Part shown: positions 9,220 to 18,022 of the stretch, piece by piece
Layout of the letters: each line of letters starts with the position of its first letter
Position numbering within the stretch: the first letter of the stretch is position 1
NCBI RefSeq assembly: GCF_024734895.1
Contig: NZ_CP091430.1
Coordinates: forward strand, 5,536,501-5,600,500
Reading direction: 5' to 3'
Length of the DNA stretch: 64,000 nt
Source: Paenibacillus spongiae
Lineage (GTDB): Bacteria > Bacillota > Bacilli > Paenibacillales > Paenibacillaceae
Position numbers and translations under genes: made by a program
The notes under the pieces: model-generated
Told to the model about the DNA's origin: nothing
The model's database searches: none
What the model saw: only the letters and a program-made list of their open reading frames with translations

Positions 9220-10697
9220 TACTCTTGTCCCGCTTCCACTTTCGCTTTAGTCAGGAGATCCTGCCCCCCAGTTTGGATCGCCTTAAGGGCATCGTCCACG
9301 GTTTGCGCTCCTTCCACCGCCTTTTTGATCTGGCCGGATGCCAGCTCGGCGAATGAATCGGTGAATCCTTCGGGCAGCGTCCGGAGCAGAAGCTGCGTAT
9401 TGGCTTGCAGCGCATAGAAAGCGTCGATGTTTTTCCCCTCTTCCGTTTTCTTGAATGCGGTTCGCGACGATAACGAAGGGGATGACTTCGAGCCTGTCTT
9501 GGCCAGCTGCTCTCCATTGGCGTACTTCACGAACTCCCACGCGGCGGGCAAGCTCTCGGAGGACGCGTTGATCGAGAACACGCTGTCCAGGCTTAGACTC
9601 CCCGCAACGTCAGGCTGGGAAGGATCGACAGGAAGCGTTACGACATCCCAATTAATCTCTTTGAATGGGCTCTCAAGCGTCTTCATCGCGGAGCTGGAGC
9701 CGCTATCCGCCTTGACCGCGCCTTGCGCGCCCATCTTCGTATTCATGCCCAGGAGGTTCATAATCATCGGTCCGTCGATAGTCATCGCAGCCTGACCGGA
9801 CATGAAGCGCATCGAGTCTCCGCCGATTCGAATCGTTCCTTTGCCTCCCATGCTGCGCATCATGACGGCTCCTCCCATGTTTCCGCTGTCGGCTGCCGGC
9901 ATCGAGATGCTGCCCGATTTATAACCGTCGATGACCGACTGGAAGATCGCCTTCCACTCCGGCGATTCGATGGACACGGTTCCGGCATCCGCATCCGCAT
10001 AGATCAGCCCTTTCGCTTCGCCGATCGTGCGGATCAGCTCGAACGGATCCACTGTCTGGGAGGACTGGAACAAGCCGAACAAGGCATCGTCTCCGTCTTT
10101 CTTGACGGGGAAGCGCTCAGCCAGCTGCATGACCTCATCCCAGCTCATGCCGTCCGTAGGATAAGGAATGCCGTATTGGTCGAACAAATCTTTGTTATAA
10201 TAGAGCACTTGACTGGAGAAGCTCGGACTCAGCCCGTATAACTTGCCCCCTCCCCGTGCTTTGAGCAGCTCGATGACGGAAGGCTGGAAGCTGTCCAGGT
10301 CGAACTGATCCTGTTTGACGACGGCGTCCAGATCATATAATAGTCCCTTCTTTGCAAACTCGGCATACTGCTCTTCCGTTAAATACAGCGCATCCGGCTG
10401 TTGTTCCTTGAGAAGCTTTTCCATTTCGGATACCGGGTCCTCAGCATTGAATACGGATTCGGTCGAGACAACTTCCAGCTGGATATTGGGATACATCGCC
10501 TGAAATGCATTGCCATACTGCATAAAGAAGGCTTCTTCGTTAAAATAGGCAACCTTCAGCGATCCCTTGTCCTCCCTGTCCAAGCCGCTTATTTCCGCTC
10601 CCTCTTTGCCTCCTTGCGTCGTACATGCCGACATGACAGCCGCGAATACGAAGGCGCATGTCAGCAGCCCTACGTTCCTCATCCAATTCTTCCTCAC
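9219..10697 (-). CDS. Extracellular solute-binding lipoprotein (family 1 type)
   Basis: A 492-residue lipoprotein: basic N-terminus, hydrophobic stretch and lipobox MSAC (Cys25), then a family 1 (maltose/oligosaccharide type) solute-binding fold with YFNEEAFFMQYGNAFQ at the start and LYGLSPSFSSQVLYYNKDLFDQYGIPYP, the classical hinge segment. Start is GTG at 10697 with GGAGG 8 bp upstream; the ORF extends further but without a site. The protein is the first gene of an operon otherwise typical of MacAB-like exporters, and no sugar-type MalF/MalG permease is present, so its role as importer component is doubtful. Confidence 0.8.
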   Translation of the reverse strand: MRKNWMRNVGLLTCAFVFAAVMSACTTQGGKEGAEISGLDREDKGSLKVAYFNEEAFFMQYGNAFQAMYPNIQLEVVSTESVFNAEDPVSEMEKLLKEQQPDALYLTEEQYAEFAKKGLLYDLDAVVKQDQFDLDSFQPSVIELLKARGGGKLYGLSPSFSSQVLYYNKDLFDQYGIPYPTDGMSWDEVMQLAERFPVKKDGDDALFGLFQSSQTVDPFELIRTIGEAKGLIYADADAGTVSIESPEWKAIFQSVIDGYKSGSISMPAADSGNMGGAVMMRSMGGKGTIRIGGDSMRFMSGQAAMTIDGPMIMNLLGMNTKMGAQGAVKADSGSSSAMKTLESPFKEINWDVVTLPVDPSQPDVAGSLSLDSVFSINASSESLPAAWEFVKYANGEQLAKTGSKSSPSLSSRTAFKKTEEGKNIDAFYALQANTQLLLRTLPEGFTDSFAELASGQIKKAVEGAQTVDDALKAIQTGGQDLLTKAKVEAGQE

Positions 10698-10802
10698 TCG
10701 ATCACCCTCCGGGTTAATAGATTCATCCCAAGTATGGTGGCGATTCTTTAGAAATCGGTTAGAGAAGCTGAACGTTTGCTTAAAATACAGTAAGCGGAGC
10801 AT

Positions 10803-10838
10803 AAAAAAGACAGTCAAGGATGGAGACCCTTAACTGTC
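10803..10838 (-). terminator. Terminator of the two-component operon
   Basis: Minus-strand stem GACAGT..AAGG / CCTT..ACTGTC followed by six T, 26 bp after the kinase stop codon. It separates the two-component genes from the solute-binding operon. Confidence 0.75.
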
Positions 10839-10863
10839 CTGTCTGATAGAGGTAGCTGCCGCA

Positions 10864-12147
10864 TTATAGCGGCAATGAAATATAAACACGGGTTCCGATC
10901 AGCGGCTTGCTTTCTAGCCGAATCCGGCCTCCATGCCGCTCCACGATCCATTTGGCGATGGCAAGGCCCAATCCGGTTCCGCCTTCCTGCCGCGTCCGGG
11001 CCTTGTCGCCGCGGTAGAACCGGTCGAAGACATGCGGCAAATCGTCGGGCGCGATACCGACTCCGGTATCCTCCACCTCGAGCTGTACAGAGTGGGCCAA
11101 TTTATTGCAAATAATGCGGACAACGCCGCCTTCCGGCGTATATTTGACCGCATTGTCGAGCACGGTCACAAGCAGCTGGTGCAGTCGCTCCTCATCGGCT
11201 TCCATCGGAATAGGCGAGTCGATTTCGGTATGTAGAATAATGTCCTTCACCTCGGCCAGCATCTGCATCTTGTTCACGCTTTCCTGAACAATCCGGTCGA
11301 ATTGAACCGGCTTGCGCTCCAGCTCAAGCTGGTTCGAATCGGTTCTGGCCAACGTCAGCAGCCCCCCGACCAGCTTGCTCATTCGCCGGGCTTCCTGCAG
11401 AACATTGGAAATATGCTTGCTGTCCTGCTCGATCGTATGATCGGGATGCCGCAGCAGAAGCTCCGTGTGCGCCTGGATGACGGCAAGCGGCGTCCGCAGT
11501 TCATGGGAGGCGTCCGATACGAACTGCTGCTGCTTCTCCAGCGAGCGGCGGATCGGAATAAGAGAACGATTCGCCAAGTAAAATCCGGCTGCTACCGCGG
11601 CAAACAGCCCGATGCTGCCGCCGAACAACAGAATGTTGCGCAGCTGAAGGAGCATGTCAATCTCAGCGGAAACGTTGCTGAGCAGCTGCTGCGTCGTGAT
11701 CTTATAGGAGGTTCCATCGACGTTCACCGCCGAAATGCCAGGGCTATCTACATTCAGCACCCGGAAATATTGGTTGTTTACCTTTACCGTCTCCGGCGAT
11801 GACCCGAACCGTTTCGGCAGGAGCTGCTCCAGATGCTCATCGCTAAACTCCCTGCTGCTCAACATCGGAACGATCTGATTATCCTTTGTCCAGAACAACT
11901 GGATAATCGGGCGATCCATCTGGTCGACGCGGTAGATGACGCTTTTCATATTGGATGTTCCCGCGGTCGCCGACATGTCAGGAACGGACACGGCCATTTG
12001 ATCTCTGAAGCGCGTGATGGATAGATCGATTTGGGCGAACAGCATCTTCTTCATAATAAAAAATATGGACAGGTTTAACGTGACCAGAATGACGCACAGA
12101 ACCGCAGCATTACGGATCGTCAGCTGTACTCGGATACGATTGAACAT
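10864..12147 (-). CDS. Sensor histidine kinase (OmpR-partner type)
   Basis: A 427-residue kinase: transmembrane helix at about residues 13-33, extracytoplasmic sensor of about 130 residues, second helix at about 180-205, HAMP-like linker, H-box ASHELRTPL, N-box DNAVKYTPEGG, G1 DTGVGIA and G2 GGTGLGLAI. All catalytic motifs look intact. The ATG at 12147 overlaps the regulator stop (TGATG) and has AAAGGAG upstream, so the pair is coupled. The stimulus is unknown; the neighbouring ABC operon is a possible target. Confidence 0.9.
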   Translation of the reverse strand: MFNRIRVQLTIRNAAVLCVILVTLNLSIFFIMKKMLFAQIDLSITRFRDQMAVSVPDMSATAGTSNMKSVIYRVDQMDRPIIQLFWTKDNQIVPMLSSREFSDEHLEQLLPKRFGSSPETVKVNNQYFRVLNVDSPGISAVNVDGTSYKITTQQLLSNVSAEIDMLLQLRNILLFGGSIGLFAAVAAGFYLANRSLIPIRRSLEKQQQFVSDASHELRTPLAVIQAHTELLLRHPDHTIEQDSKHISNVLQEARRMSKLVGGLLTLARTDSNQLELERKPVQFDRIVQESVNKMQMLAEVKDIILHTEIDSPIPMEADEERLHQLLVTVLDNAVKYTPEGGVVRIICNKLAHSVQLEVEDTGVGIAPDDLPHVFDRFYRGDKARTRQEGGTGLGLAIAKWIVERHGGRIRLESKPLIGTRVYISLPL

Positions 12148-12824
12148 CAGCTTTTCTCCTTTAACATGTAACCGACTCCGCGAATCGTATGGATAAAACG
12201 GTCGCATCCGGAAGGGGCCAATTTCTTGCGCAAATAATGGACATAGACGTCGACGACCCCCAAGCCTGCTTCCGAGTCGATTCCCCATACCCGGTCAAGC
12301 AGCTGATTTTTCGTCAGAATCTGCTCCCGATTGAGCAGAAAGTACTCCATCAGCTCATATTCTTTTAATGTAAGCTTCAAAGGCACTCCGTCCGCATAGC
12401 CCTCCATGAATGGACACTTTACGGTAAGCTGTCCGTAGTGGAGCTCGCCGTCCGGCGCCCCGAGAGAAAACCGGCGCAGCAATACTCTGATGCGTGCCAG
12501 CAGCTCAGGCGTCGCAAACGGCTTGACCAGATAATCGTCTGCGCCGCCGTCCAGCCCCTGCACGCGATCCTCTACGCTGTCGCGCGCCGTAAGCAGCAGG
12601 ACGGGCATCGATACCCCCTGCGACCTTAGCTCACTCAGAACGGACAAGCCGCTCATGCCGGGAAGCATCACGTCCAGTACGATCAAATCATGGATACGCT
12701 GCTGCGCCAAATACAAACCGTCCGGGCCATTGTCCGCCTCATCGACCTGGTACGCTTCTTCCTTAAGCAGCGTCGTCACGGCATCCAGCAGCGGACGGTC
12801 ATCTTCGATCACTAAAATTCTCAA
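12147..12824 (-). CDS. Response regulator, OmpR/PhoB family
   Basis: A 225-residue regulator. Receiver domain with acidic pocket IEDD, phospho-acceptor Asp in IVLDVMLPG and conserved Lys in VKPF; C-terminal winged helix with LTLKEYELM and RGVGYML. The start is TTG at 12824 with GGGG upstream. Two direct repeats of TTTCAT on the minus strand (12892-12897 and 12910-12915, 18 bp apart) upstream could be an autoregulatory site; this is inference. Confidence 0.9.
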   Translation of the reverse strand: MRILVIEDDRPLLDAVTTLLKEEAYQVDEADNGPDGLYLAQQRIHDLIVLDVMLPGMSGLSVLSELRSQGVSMPVLLLTARDSVEDRVQGLDGGADDYLVKPFATPELLARIRVLLRRFSLGAPDGELHYGQLTVKCPFMEGYADGVPLKLTLKEYELMEYFLLNREQILTKNQLLDRVWGIDSEAGLGVVDVYVHYLRKKLAPSGCDRFIHTIRGVGYMLKEKS

Positions 12825-12956
12825 TTGGTCCGCCCCTTTAAGTCAGGCTTATTCGCGTAATCAGCAGACCTATTCTAATTGACGAACCTTAATGAAAGCT
12901 TAGAAGCACATGAAACGATCCTGAAGCAGATCAATAATCACGTAATCGTACGCAGC

Positions 12957-13000
12957 AAAAAAAGGCTTTCTACCGTCAACTGCGTTAACGATAGAAAGCC
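12957..13000 (-). terminator. Terminator of the exonuclease gene
   Basis: Minus-strand stem GGCTTTCTA...TAGAAAGCC followed by seven T, 34 bp after the stop at 13034. Confidence 0.85.
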
Positions 13001-13033
13001 CCTCTTCTTATAGATCGACGAAATGATTCAGGA

Positions 13034-13996
13034 TTACGTTTCCTCTCTCGAAGCCGCTGCTTCATTCACGGTTAGCGTGAACAGATCGATCTCTTCTTCT
13101 ATTTCACCTAGCACCTTGACTAAACTGCCGAATTCGAGCTCTTCAAACTTCCTTGCCGCTGCTTCTCGCTGCAGATCCCATAGACATTCTGACAGGCTGC
13201 ACGCGATAGGCACGTCAAGCCGGATTCGCGCAAGATCGCGCGATAGATGGAGCATATCCAGGTTCGCCGATATCTTGGCCTTCACGCTCTTGGGAAGCTG
13301 GTCCAGACATTCCAGGCAGCCCTCTATGGATTTATACTCCAGAAGCAGTTTGAGCGCCGTTTTTTCGCCGATTCCTTTGACGCCCGGATAGTTATCCGCG
13401 GTGTCGCCCATGAATCCCTTCATATCGATGACCTGGAGCGGCGTTAACTGCTTCTCGGACAGCAGCGTTTCCAAATCATAGACCGCGTAATTGGACCGGC
13501 CTTTCTTCATAATAACGACCTTGACCCGCTCGTTAATGAGCTGCAGCATATCATGATCGCCTGTCAGGATGTAGACATCCGCATCTGTCCCCAGCTGCGC
13601 GGATAGGGTTCCTATGCAGTCATCCGCTTCATAGCCCGCTAATCCGACATTGGGCACGCCCATCTCGGTTACGACCTCTTTCACCAGATCGAACTGGGGA
13701 ATGAGCTCCAGAGGCGCTTCCATGCGATTTTGTTTATACTCCGGATAGCTTTCGTTGCGGAACGTGCTGCTTCCCATATCCCAGCAGCAGATCACATGGG
13801 TAGGTTTAAACGTCTCGATGGCATCGAAGAAGTATTGAATGAAGCCGTAAACGGCGTTAGTAGGCAGTCCTGCTTTCGTTTTGCGGATATAACCCGTATA
13901 GGATGTTCCATAGAAGGCACGGAACAATAGGGCCATTCCATCCACAATCAGCACCCTACTATCCGGCGGTTGCTTCTCTTTATTCAGTTCAGACAC
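13034..13996 (-). CDS. 5'-3' exonuclease (Pol I N-terminal type, YpcP-like)
   Basis: A 320-residue FEN-family nuclease corresponding to the N-terminal domain of DNA polymerase I but encoded alone. Metal-binding acidic motifs are present: VLIVDGMALLFRAFY, the YEADDCIG segment, ILTGDHDMLQL and MKGFMGDTADNYPGVKGIGEKTA (the helix-hairpin-helix region). Expected role is RNA-primer removal and flap or 5' exonucleolytic repair. The ORF is open to an ATG at 14026, but a TATAAT overlaps that ATG, so transcription would start inside it; GTG at 13996 with GGGAG 9 bp upstream fits better. The IS right end abuts its promoter. Confidence 0.88.
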   Translation of the reverse strand: MSELNKEKQPPDSRVLIVDGMALLFRAFYGTSYTGYIRKTKAGLPTNAVYGFIQYFFDAIETFKPTHVICCWDMGSSTFRNESYPEYKQNRMEAPLELIPQFDLVKEVVTEMGVPNVGLAGYEADDCIGTLSAQLGTDADVYILTGDHDMLQLINERVKVVIMKKGRSNYAVYDLETLLSEKQLTPLQVIDMKGFMGDTADNYPGVKGIGEKTALKLLLEYKSIEGCLECLDQLPKSVKAKISANLDMLHLSRDLARIRLDVPIACSLSECLWDLQREAAARKFEELEFGSLVKVLGEIEEEIDLFTLTVNEAAASREET

Positions 13997-14024
13997 GGGT
14001 AATCGCTCCCATTTGTTTTCTCTC

Positions 14025-14033
14025 ATTATAGCA
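14025..14033 (-). promoter_or_regulatory. Extended -10 promoter of the exonuclease gene
   Basis: Minus strand TGCTATAAT, a perfect extended -10 element. The 17-18 bp upstream positions that would be the -35 (TGAGAG) lie inside the right end of the tnpB element, so the original -35 has been replaced by IS sequence. Confidence 0.6.
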
Positions 14034-14041
14034 TTTTTTCT

Positions 14042-15244
14042 TTGAACCTCTCATCACTAAAGTGACGAGATTCCTAAGTACGGAAACCTAACGGTTTCTA
14101 ATGGATTAGGCTATCCCCGTCGTTCCTACGGTTACTGCAATTATGCAGAGAGCAGTCTTTTACCTTCGGCAAGTATATTTTTACTTGCGTTCATATCCCT
14201 GTCATGGTGTGCCCCGCAACTTGGGCAGTCCCATTCACGTAAGTTTAGCTGTTTCACATCTTTGTTCTGGTATCCACAGTTTGAGCAGAGCTGGGAAGAC
14301 GCATAGGTTTTCCCGGTTGCCACTACGGTACGCTTGTACCACTTGGATTTATATTCCAACATGGTTCTGAATTGGTACCACGATACTTCACTGATCGCTT
14401 TGGCAAGTTTATGATTCTTCATCATGTTCGATACCTGCAAATCTTCAATCGCAATGATGTCGTGGTTTTTGACAATATGCGTTGATATCTTTTGCAAGTA
14501 GTCTGTTCGTGCATGGGCAATTTTCTCGTGAATTCGAGCAACTTTGATTCGTTGTTTGTTCCAATTGGAAGAACCTTTCACACGTCTGGATAAGATACGT
14601 TGCTCACGAGCAAGTCTCTGCTCCATCGTCCGCAGGAACTTTGGATTGCCAAACACTTCACCATTGGATAGAATGGCAAAATCTTTTAACCCTAAGTCAA
14701 TGCCTACTTCTGCACCTGTCTTTGGAAGCGGCTGTATGTCGACTTCTGCTAGTACAGACACGAAAAACGTGCCAGAGGGATTACGTCTGATTGTAGCGTT
14801 AACAATTCGTCCCTCCACTTCACGACATTTCGCAAAACGCACAAAACCAAGTTTAGGCAGTTTGATTTTATTCCCACTAATCGCAATGTTACCATTGGTT
14901 TGTTTGGTGGTGTACGATTGAACTTTGTTTCGTTTCCCTTTGAATTGTGGCGCAGCGTTCTGTTTCTTGAAGAATCGGGTATAGGCTTCGGCAAGGTTTT
15001 TCACCGAAGTCTGGACAGCAATGGAGTCTACATCTCTTAATCAGTCGTATTCTGCCTTTAGTGAAGGTAGCTCGGCAGAACATGCTTTGTACGACAAGCC
15101 TTTGCCCGTTTCCCTGTAGGTGTCGTTCCATTTCTTTAAAAAGTGATTGTACACAAATCGAGAACAACCGATTGTTTTGTTGATTCGTGTTTGTTGTTCT
15201 TGGCTAGGGTAAATACGGAATTTGTAGGCTTTGTTGACTATCAT
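14042..15244 (-). mobile_element. IS605/IS1341-type element (tnpB only)
   Basis: The element carries tnpB without tnpA. The right end, minus strand, has the conserved stretch GTAACCGTAGGAACGACGGG downstream of tnpB (the 3' part of the guide-RNA scaffold region in this family), then a subterminal hairpin CTCGTCAC/GTGATGAG (14050-14071) and ends GGTTCAA at 14042-14048, as in IS200/IS605 right ends. The left end was not determined; a small hairpin AGGAT/ATCCT at 15329-15345 is a candidate. No target-site duplication is expected for this family. Confidence 0.75.
14141..15244 (-). pseudogene. tnpB: tnpB (RNA-guided nuclease, OrfB_IS605) interrupted by one in-frame TGA
   Basis: Two same-frame segments, 15041-15244 (67 codons) and 14141-15040, together make a normal-length TnpB of about 367 residues. 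They are separated only by TGA at 15041-15043, in the context [17 protein letters not shown]; relatives have a Trp (TGG) there. The rest is intact: RuvC-like Asp in [10 protein letters not shown], Glu in IAIEDLQV, Asp in [10 protein letters not shown], and the zinc finger CSNCGYQ...CPSCG. A single G-to-A change therefore explains the break. TnpB normally uses the element's right-end RNA to cut the empty donor site. Confidence 0.85.
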
Positions 15245-15438
15245 GTCATTTCACCTCACTTTCTCATTTTGAATGGATTCACGTATTTGGGTTTCTGTGT
15301 GCTCGCTAACCGTTGCCACAAAATAAGAAGGATTCCAGAGATCCTGACGTGAGTGTTCTCGGCTTAGCCATAAAATAAGGGGTTGCCTCCCCTGTAAATA
15401 ATGGATAGGATCTTAACTGGCCCGCTGCGTAATGCCGT

Positions 15439-16641
15439 CTACTGCCCGCGGATAAACTGGCCGATCCGTCTGGCCGCTTCCATAAGCAGCTTCTCATCCT
15501 TCACCAGAGCGATCCGCACGTAGCCTTCGCCCTCCTGACCGAACGCATCGCCTGGAATAACCGCAACGCCCTTGCGAATTAACATTTCCCGGGAAATTCG
15601 ACGGGAACTCCAACCTTCCGACAGTTCCCATCCCATAACGGGAAGCGGCGCCCAGACAAACATGGTCGCCTTCGGAACCGGAATGTCCCAGCCTTCGGCC
15701 TTCAGCGCCTGCAGCAGGATATCCCTCCGCTGCTGGTACAGTGCGGCTACCGGCTCATTCACGCCCCGTATATCCTCATCGAGTGCCGCAATTGCGGCCT
15801 CTTGAACAGGGATGAAGATTCCGTAGTCGATATTGGCCTTCAGCTCTCTCAACGCGCTTATAGCATCCCGATTGCCGGCGAGGAAACCGATCCTGCTGCC
15901 GGCCATATTGAAGCTCTTGGAGAGCGAATGAAATTCCACTGCAGTCTCCATGGCTCCCTGCACCTGAAGAATGCTCGGCGGTCGGCATCCGTCGAATGCC
16001 ATCTCCGAATAGGCCAAGTCGTGAACGATCAGCACGCCGTGCCGTTTCGCGACCGCGACCGCTTCTTGGAAGAAGGCGAGATCTGCGACAGCCGATACGG
16101 GATTGCTGGGATAGTTCAACAGCATAAATTTCGCTCGCTGCCACACTTCTTCGGGAATCCGGCTAAAGTCAGGCAGGAACCGGTTCTCCGCTTTCAGCGG
16201 CATGAAGTATGGCTCTACGTCCGCAACCGCCAAGCCGGCAGCGTAGACCGGGTAGCCCGGATCCGGAATGAGCGCGATATCCCCCGGATTACAGAGCGCT
16301 AACGCCAAATGGCCCAGACCATCCTGCGATCCCATAAGCGACAATAACTCCTGCTCCGGATCCACCTGCACGCCAAACCGGCAAGCCAGCCATTCGGCCG
16401 CTTTATGAAGAAAAGCCGGGCTCCCTTTCGAGCCCGGGTAAGCATATGAATCCGGCCGCAGCGCCGCTTCGGCAAGCGTTCTGCGAATCGTGTCGGATGG
16501 CGGCGCATCCGGGCTTCCGATGCTTAGGTCGATGACCTCCAGCCCGCCCTGGCGCGCTTCCCGCTTCCAATCGTCCACTTCTGCAAAAATAGACGAGCCC
16601 AGCCGTCCAAGCCGATCGGCCCGCCATTGTTTCGTCATCAC
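15439..16641 (-). CDS. PLP-dependent aminotransferase, class I/II
   Basis: About 400 residues, fold-type I aminotransferase. Recognisable: IDLSIGSPDAPP near the N-terminus, NYPSNPVSA in the middle, VHDLAYSEMAFDG (cofactor Asp and Tyr), and HSLSKSFNMAGSRIGF with the PLP-binding Lys. The subgroup resembles LL-diaminopimelate or alanine-type aminotransferases; the substrate cannot be fixed from sequence. GTG at 16641 is used (GGGAGG 8 bp upstream); ATG at 16638 is the alternative. The gene stops 195 bp before the tnpB element. Confidence 0.85.
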   Translation of the reverse strand: MMTKQWRADRLGRLGSSIFAEVDDWKREARQGGLEVIDLSIGSPDAPPSDTIRRTLAEAALRPDSYAYPGSKGSPAFLHKAAEWLACRFGVQVDPEQELLSLMGSQDGLGHLALALCNPGDIALIPDPGYPVYAAGLAVADVEPYFMPLKAENRFLPDFSRIPEEVWQRAKFMLLNYPSNPVSAVADLAFFQEAVAVAKRHGVLIVHDLAYSEMAFDGCRPPSILQVQGAMETAVEFHSLSKSFNMAGSRIGFLAGNRDAISALRELKANIDYGIFIPVQEAAIAALDEDIRGVNEPVAALYQQRRDILLQALKAEGWDIPVPKATMFVWAPLPVMGWELSEGWSSRRISREMLIRKGVAVIPGDAFGQEGEGYVRIALVKDEKLLMEAARRIGQFIRGQ

Positions 16642-16687
16642 AGTATGAGCCTCCCTGCTTCCAATCCGTTCGTTCCGCCAGCTTCCG

Positions 16688-17059
16688 CTAGTCCCATACC
16701 CGGTCATATTCGTCTTCTTTGAAGCCAACGGTAATTCGGTCGCCATCTACGACGATCGGCCGCCTAATTAAGCGGCCATTCGAAGCCAGCAGCTCCACCT
16801 TCTCCCTGTGGCTCATTCCGGCAAGCTTGTCCTTTAGCCCCAATTCCTTATAGACCTCGCCGGACGTATTGAAAAACTTCTTAATATCCAGCCCGCTCTT
16901 CGCAATGAGCTCTTCAATCGTCTCGGCAGGGGGAGCCGTTTCAAATATGTTATGCGCTTCGATCTCATAGCCTTTGGCTTTCAGCCATTTGCTTGCGCTG
17001 CGGCAGGTTCCGCAGCGCGGATATTCGTATACCGTCAATCGGTTTGACTTCTTCATCAC
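16688..17059 (-). CDS. ArsC/Spx-family protein
   Basis: A 123-residue thioredoxin-fold protein. YEYPRCGTCRSASKWLK holds a CxxC at about residues 16-19; the C-terminal RLIRRPIVVDGDR is the family anion-binding part. It belongs to the ArsC/Spx superfamily, closest in style to the YusI/YffB type. Spx itself acts on RNA polymerase; ArsC reduces arsenate with a single Cys. Nothing nearby points to arsenic resistance, so a redox role is more likely. Start GTG at 17059 with GGAG upstream; ATG one codon later is possible. Confidence 0.8.
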   Translation of the reverse strand: MMKKSNRLTVYEYPRCGTCRSASKWLKAKGYEIEAHNIFETAPPAETIEELIAKSGLDIKKFFNTSGEVYKELGLKDKLAGMSHREKVELLASNGRLIRRPIVVDGDRITVGFKEDEYDRVWD

Positions 17060-17069
17060 CTTACAACTC

Positions 17070-18020
17070 CTATTCGTTCGTTGCCTTCAGCATCGCTTCC
17101 AGCTTGCGCAGATCTTCCGGGAGCGGCGCCTCCCATTCGAGCCATTTGCGGCTGATCGGATGCGTCATTCCGAGAACAGCCGCATGCAGCGCTTGCCGGC
17201 TAACGGCAGCTTCCAGCTCCTGGCTTCCGCCGTCAGCAGGGTTTCCGGCATAGCCGTACAGGCCGTCGCCGATTAACGGGCAGCCGATATGCTTCATATG
17301 GACGCGGATCTGGTGCGTGCGACCGGTTTCCAGCTTCAGCTTGACTTTGGCGGCTTCGCCGCCGCGGTAAATCGCTGCGGTCTCATAATGGGTAACCGAA
17401 GGATAGCCGCTCGCAAGAACGGTTCGGACATGAGGCGAGTCGGGATCCCGGTCGATCGGAGCGTCCACCGTCCCCTTCACATCGACCGGAGCGTTGTACA
17501 CATAAGCGAGGTAAGACTTATATACGTCTCCCGCATGCATTTGCTCGGATAGCTGCTGATGGATGTACGGATTCTTGGCAATGGCCAGCAGGCCGGAGGT
17601 GTCTTGATCCAATCGGTGTATCGGACGAAATCGAACGAGCTCGCCGCGCTGCTGCCAATGATGGACGACGCCATTGGCAAGCGTCCCCGTGTAGTGGCCG
17701 TGGGTCGGATGAACGACGATCCCCGGCGGCTTGTTGAGAATAAGCAGGTCCCGGTCCTCATATACGATATCGAGCGGTATAGCCTCCGGCAGAATATCGT
17801 CCGATCGTTCCTGCTCCATTCGAAGCTCGATGCAATCCCCCTGCTTCACGCGCGAGGACGTATAGACGCGACAGCCATTGACCGTGATGCCTTCATCGGT
17901 CAGCTTCAAGCGAGAGAGCAGCTTGCGGGACACGCCGAGATTTCGTTCCAGCACCTTCCGTACGGTCATCCCATCCTCTTCGGGCTTGACGTGTACGGCA
18001 AGCGGTTCATAATATTTCAT
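17070..18020 (-). CDS. RluA-family 23S rRNA pseudouridine synthase
   Basis: A 316-residue enzyme: N-terminal S4-like RNA-binding segment (about 15-80, VRKVLERNLGVSRKLLSRLK), then the catalytic domain with HRLDQDTSGLL (about 138-148; Asp is the nucleophile) and GRTHQIRVHMKHIGCPLIGD near the end. Converts uridines to pseudouridine in rRNA, exact sites unknown. Start at 18020, right after the adenosyltransferase stop, with GGAAGTGAG upstream. Part of the co-directional run 19152 to 16688. Confidence 0.88.
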   Translation of the reverse strand: MKYYEPLAVHVKPEEDGMTVRKVLERNLGVSRKLLSRLKLTDEGITVNGCRVYTSSRVKQGDCIELRMEQERSDDILPEAIPLDIVYEDRDLLILNKPPGIVVHPTHGHYTGTLANGVVHHWQQRGELVRFRPIHRLDQDTSGLLAIAKNPYIHQQLSEQMHAGDVYKSYLAYVYNAPVDVKGTVDAPIDRDPDSPHVRTVLASGYPSVTHYETAAIYRGGEAAKVKLKLETGRTHQIRVHMKHIGCPLIGDGLYGYAGNPADGGSQELEAAVSRQALHAAVLGMTHPISRKWLEWEAPLPEDLRKLEAMLKATNE

Positions 18021-18022
18021 GC

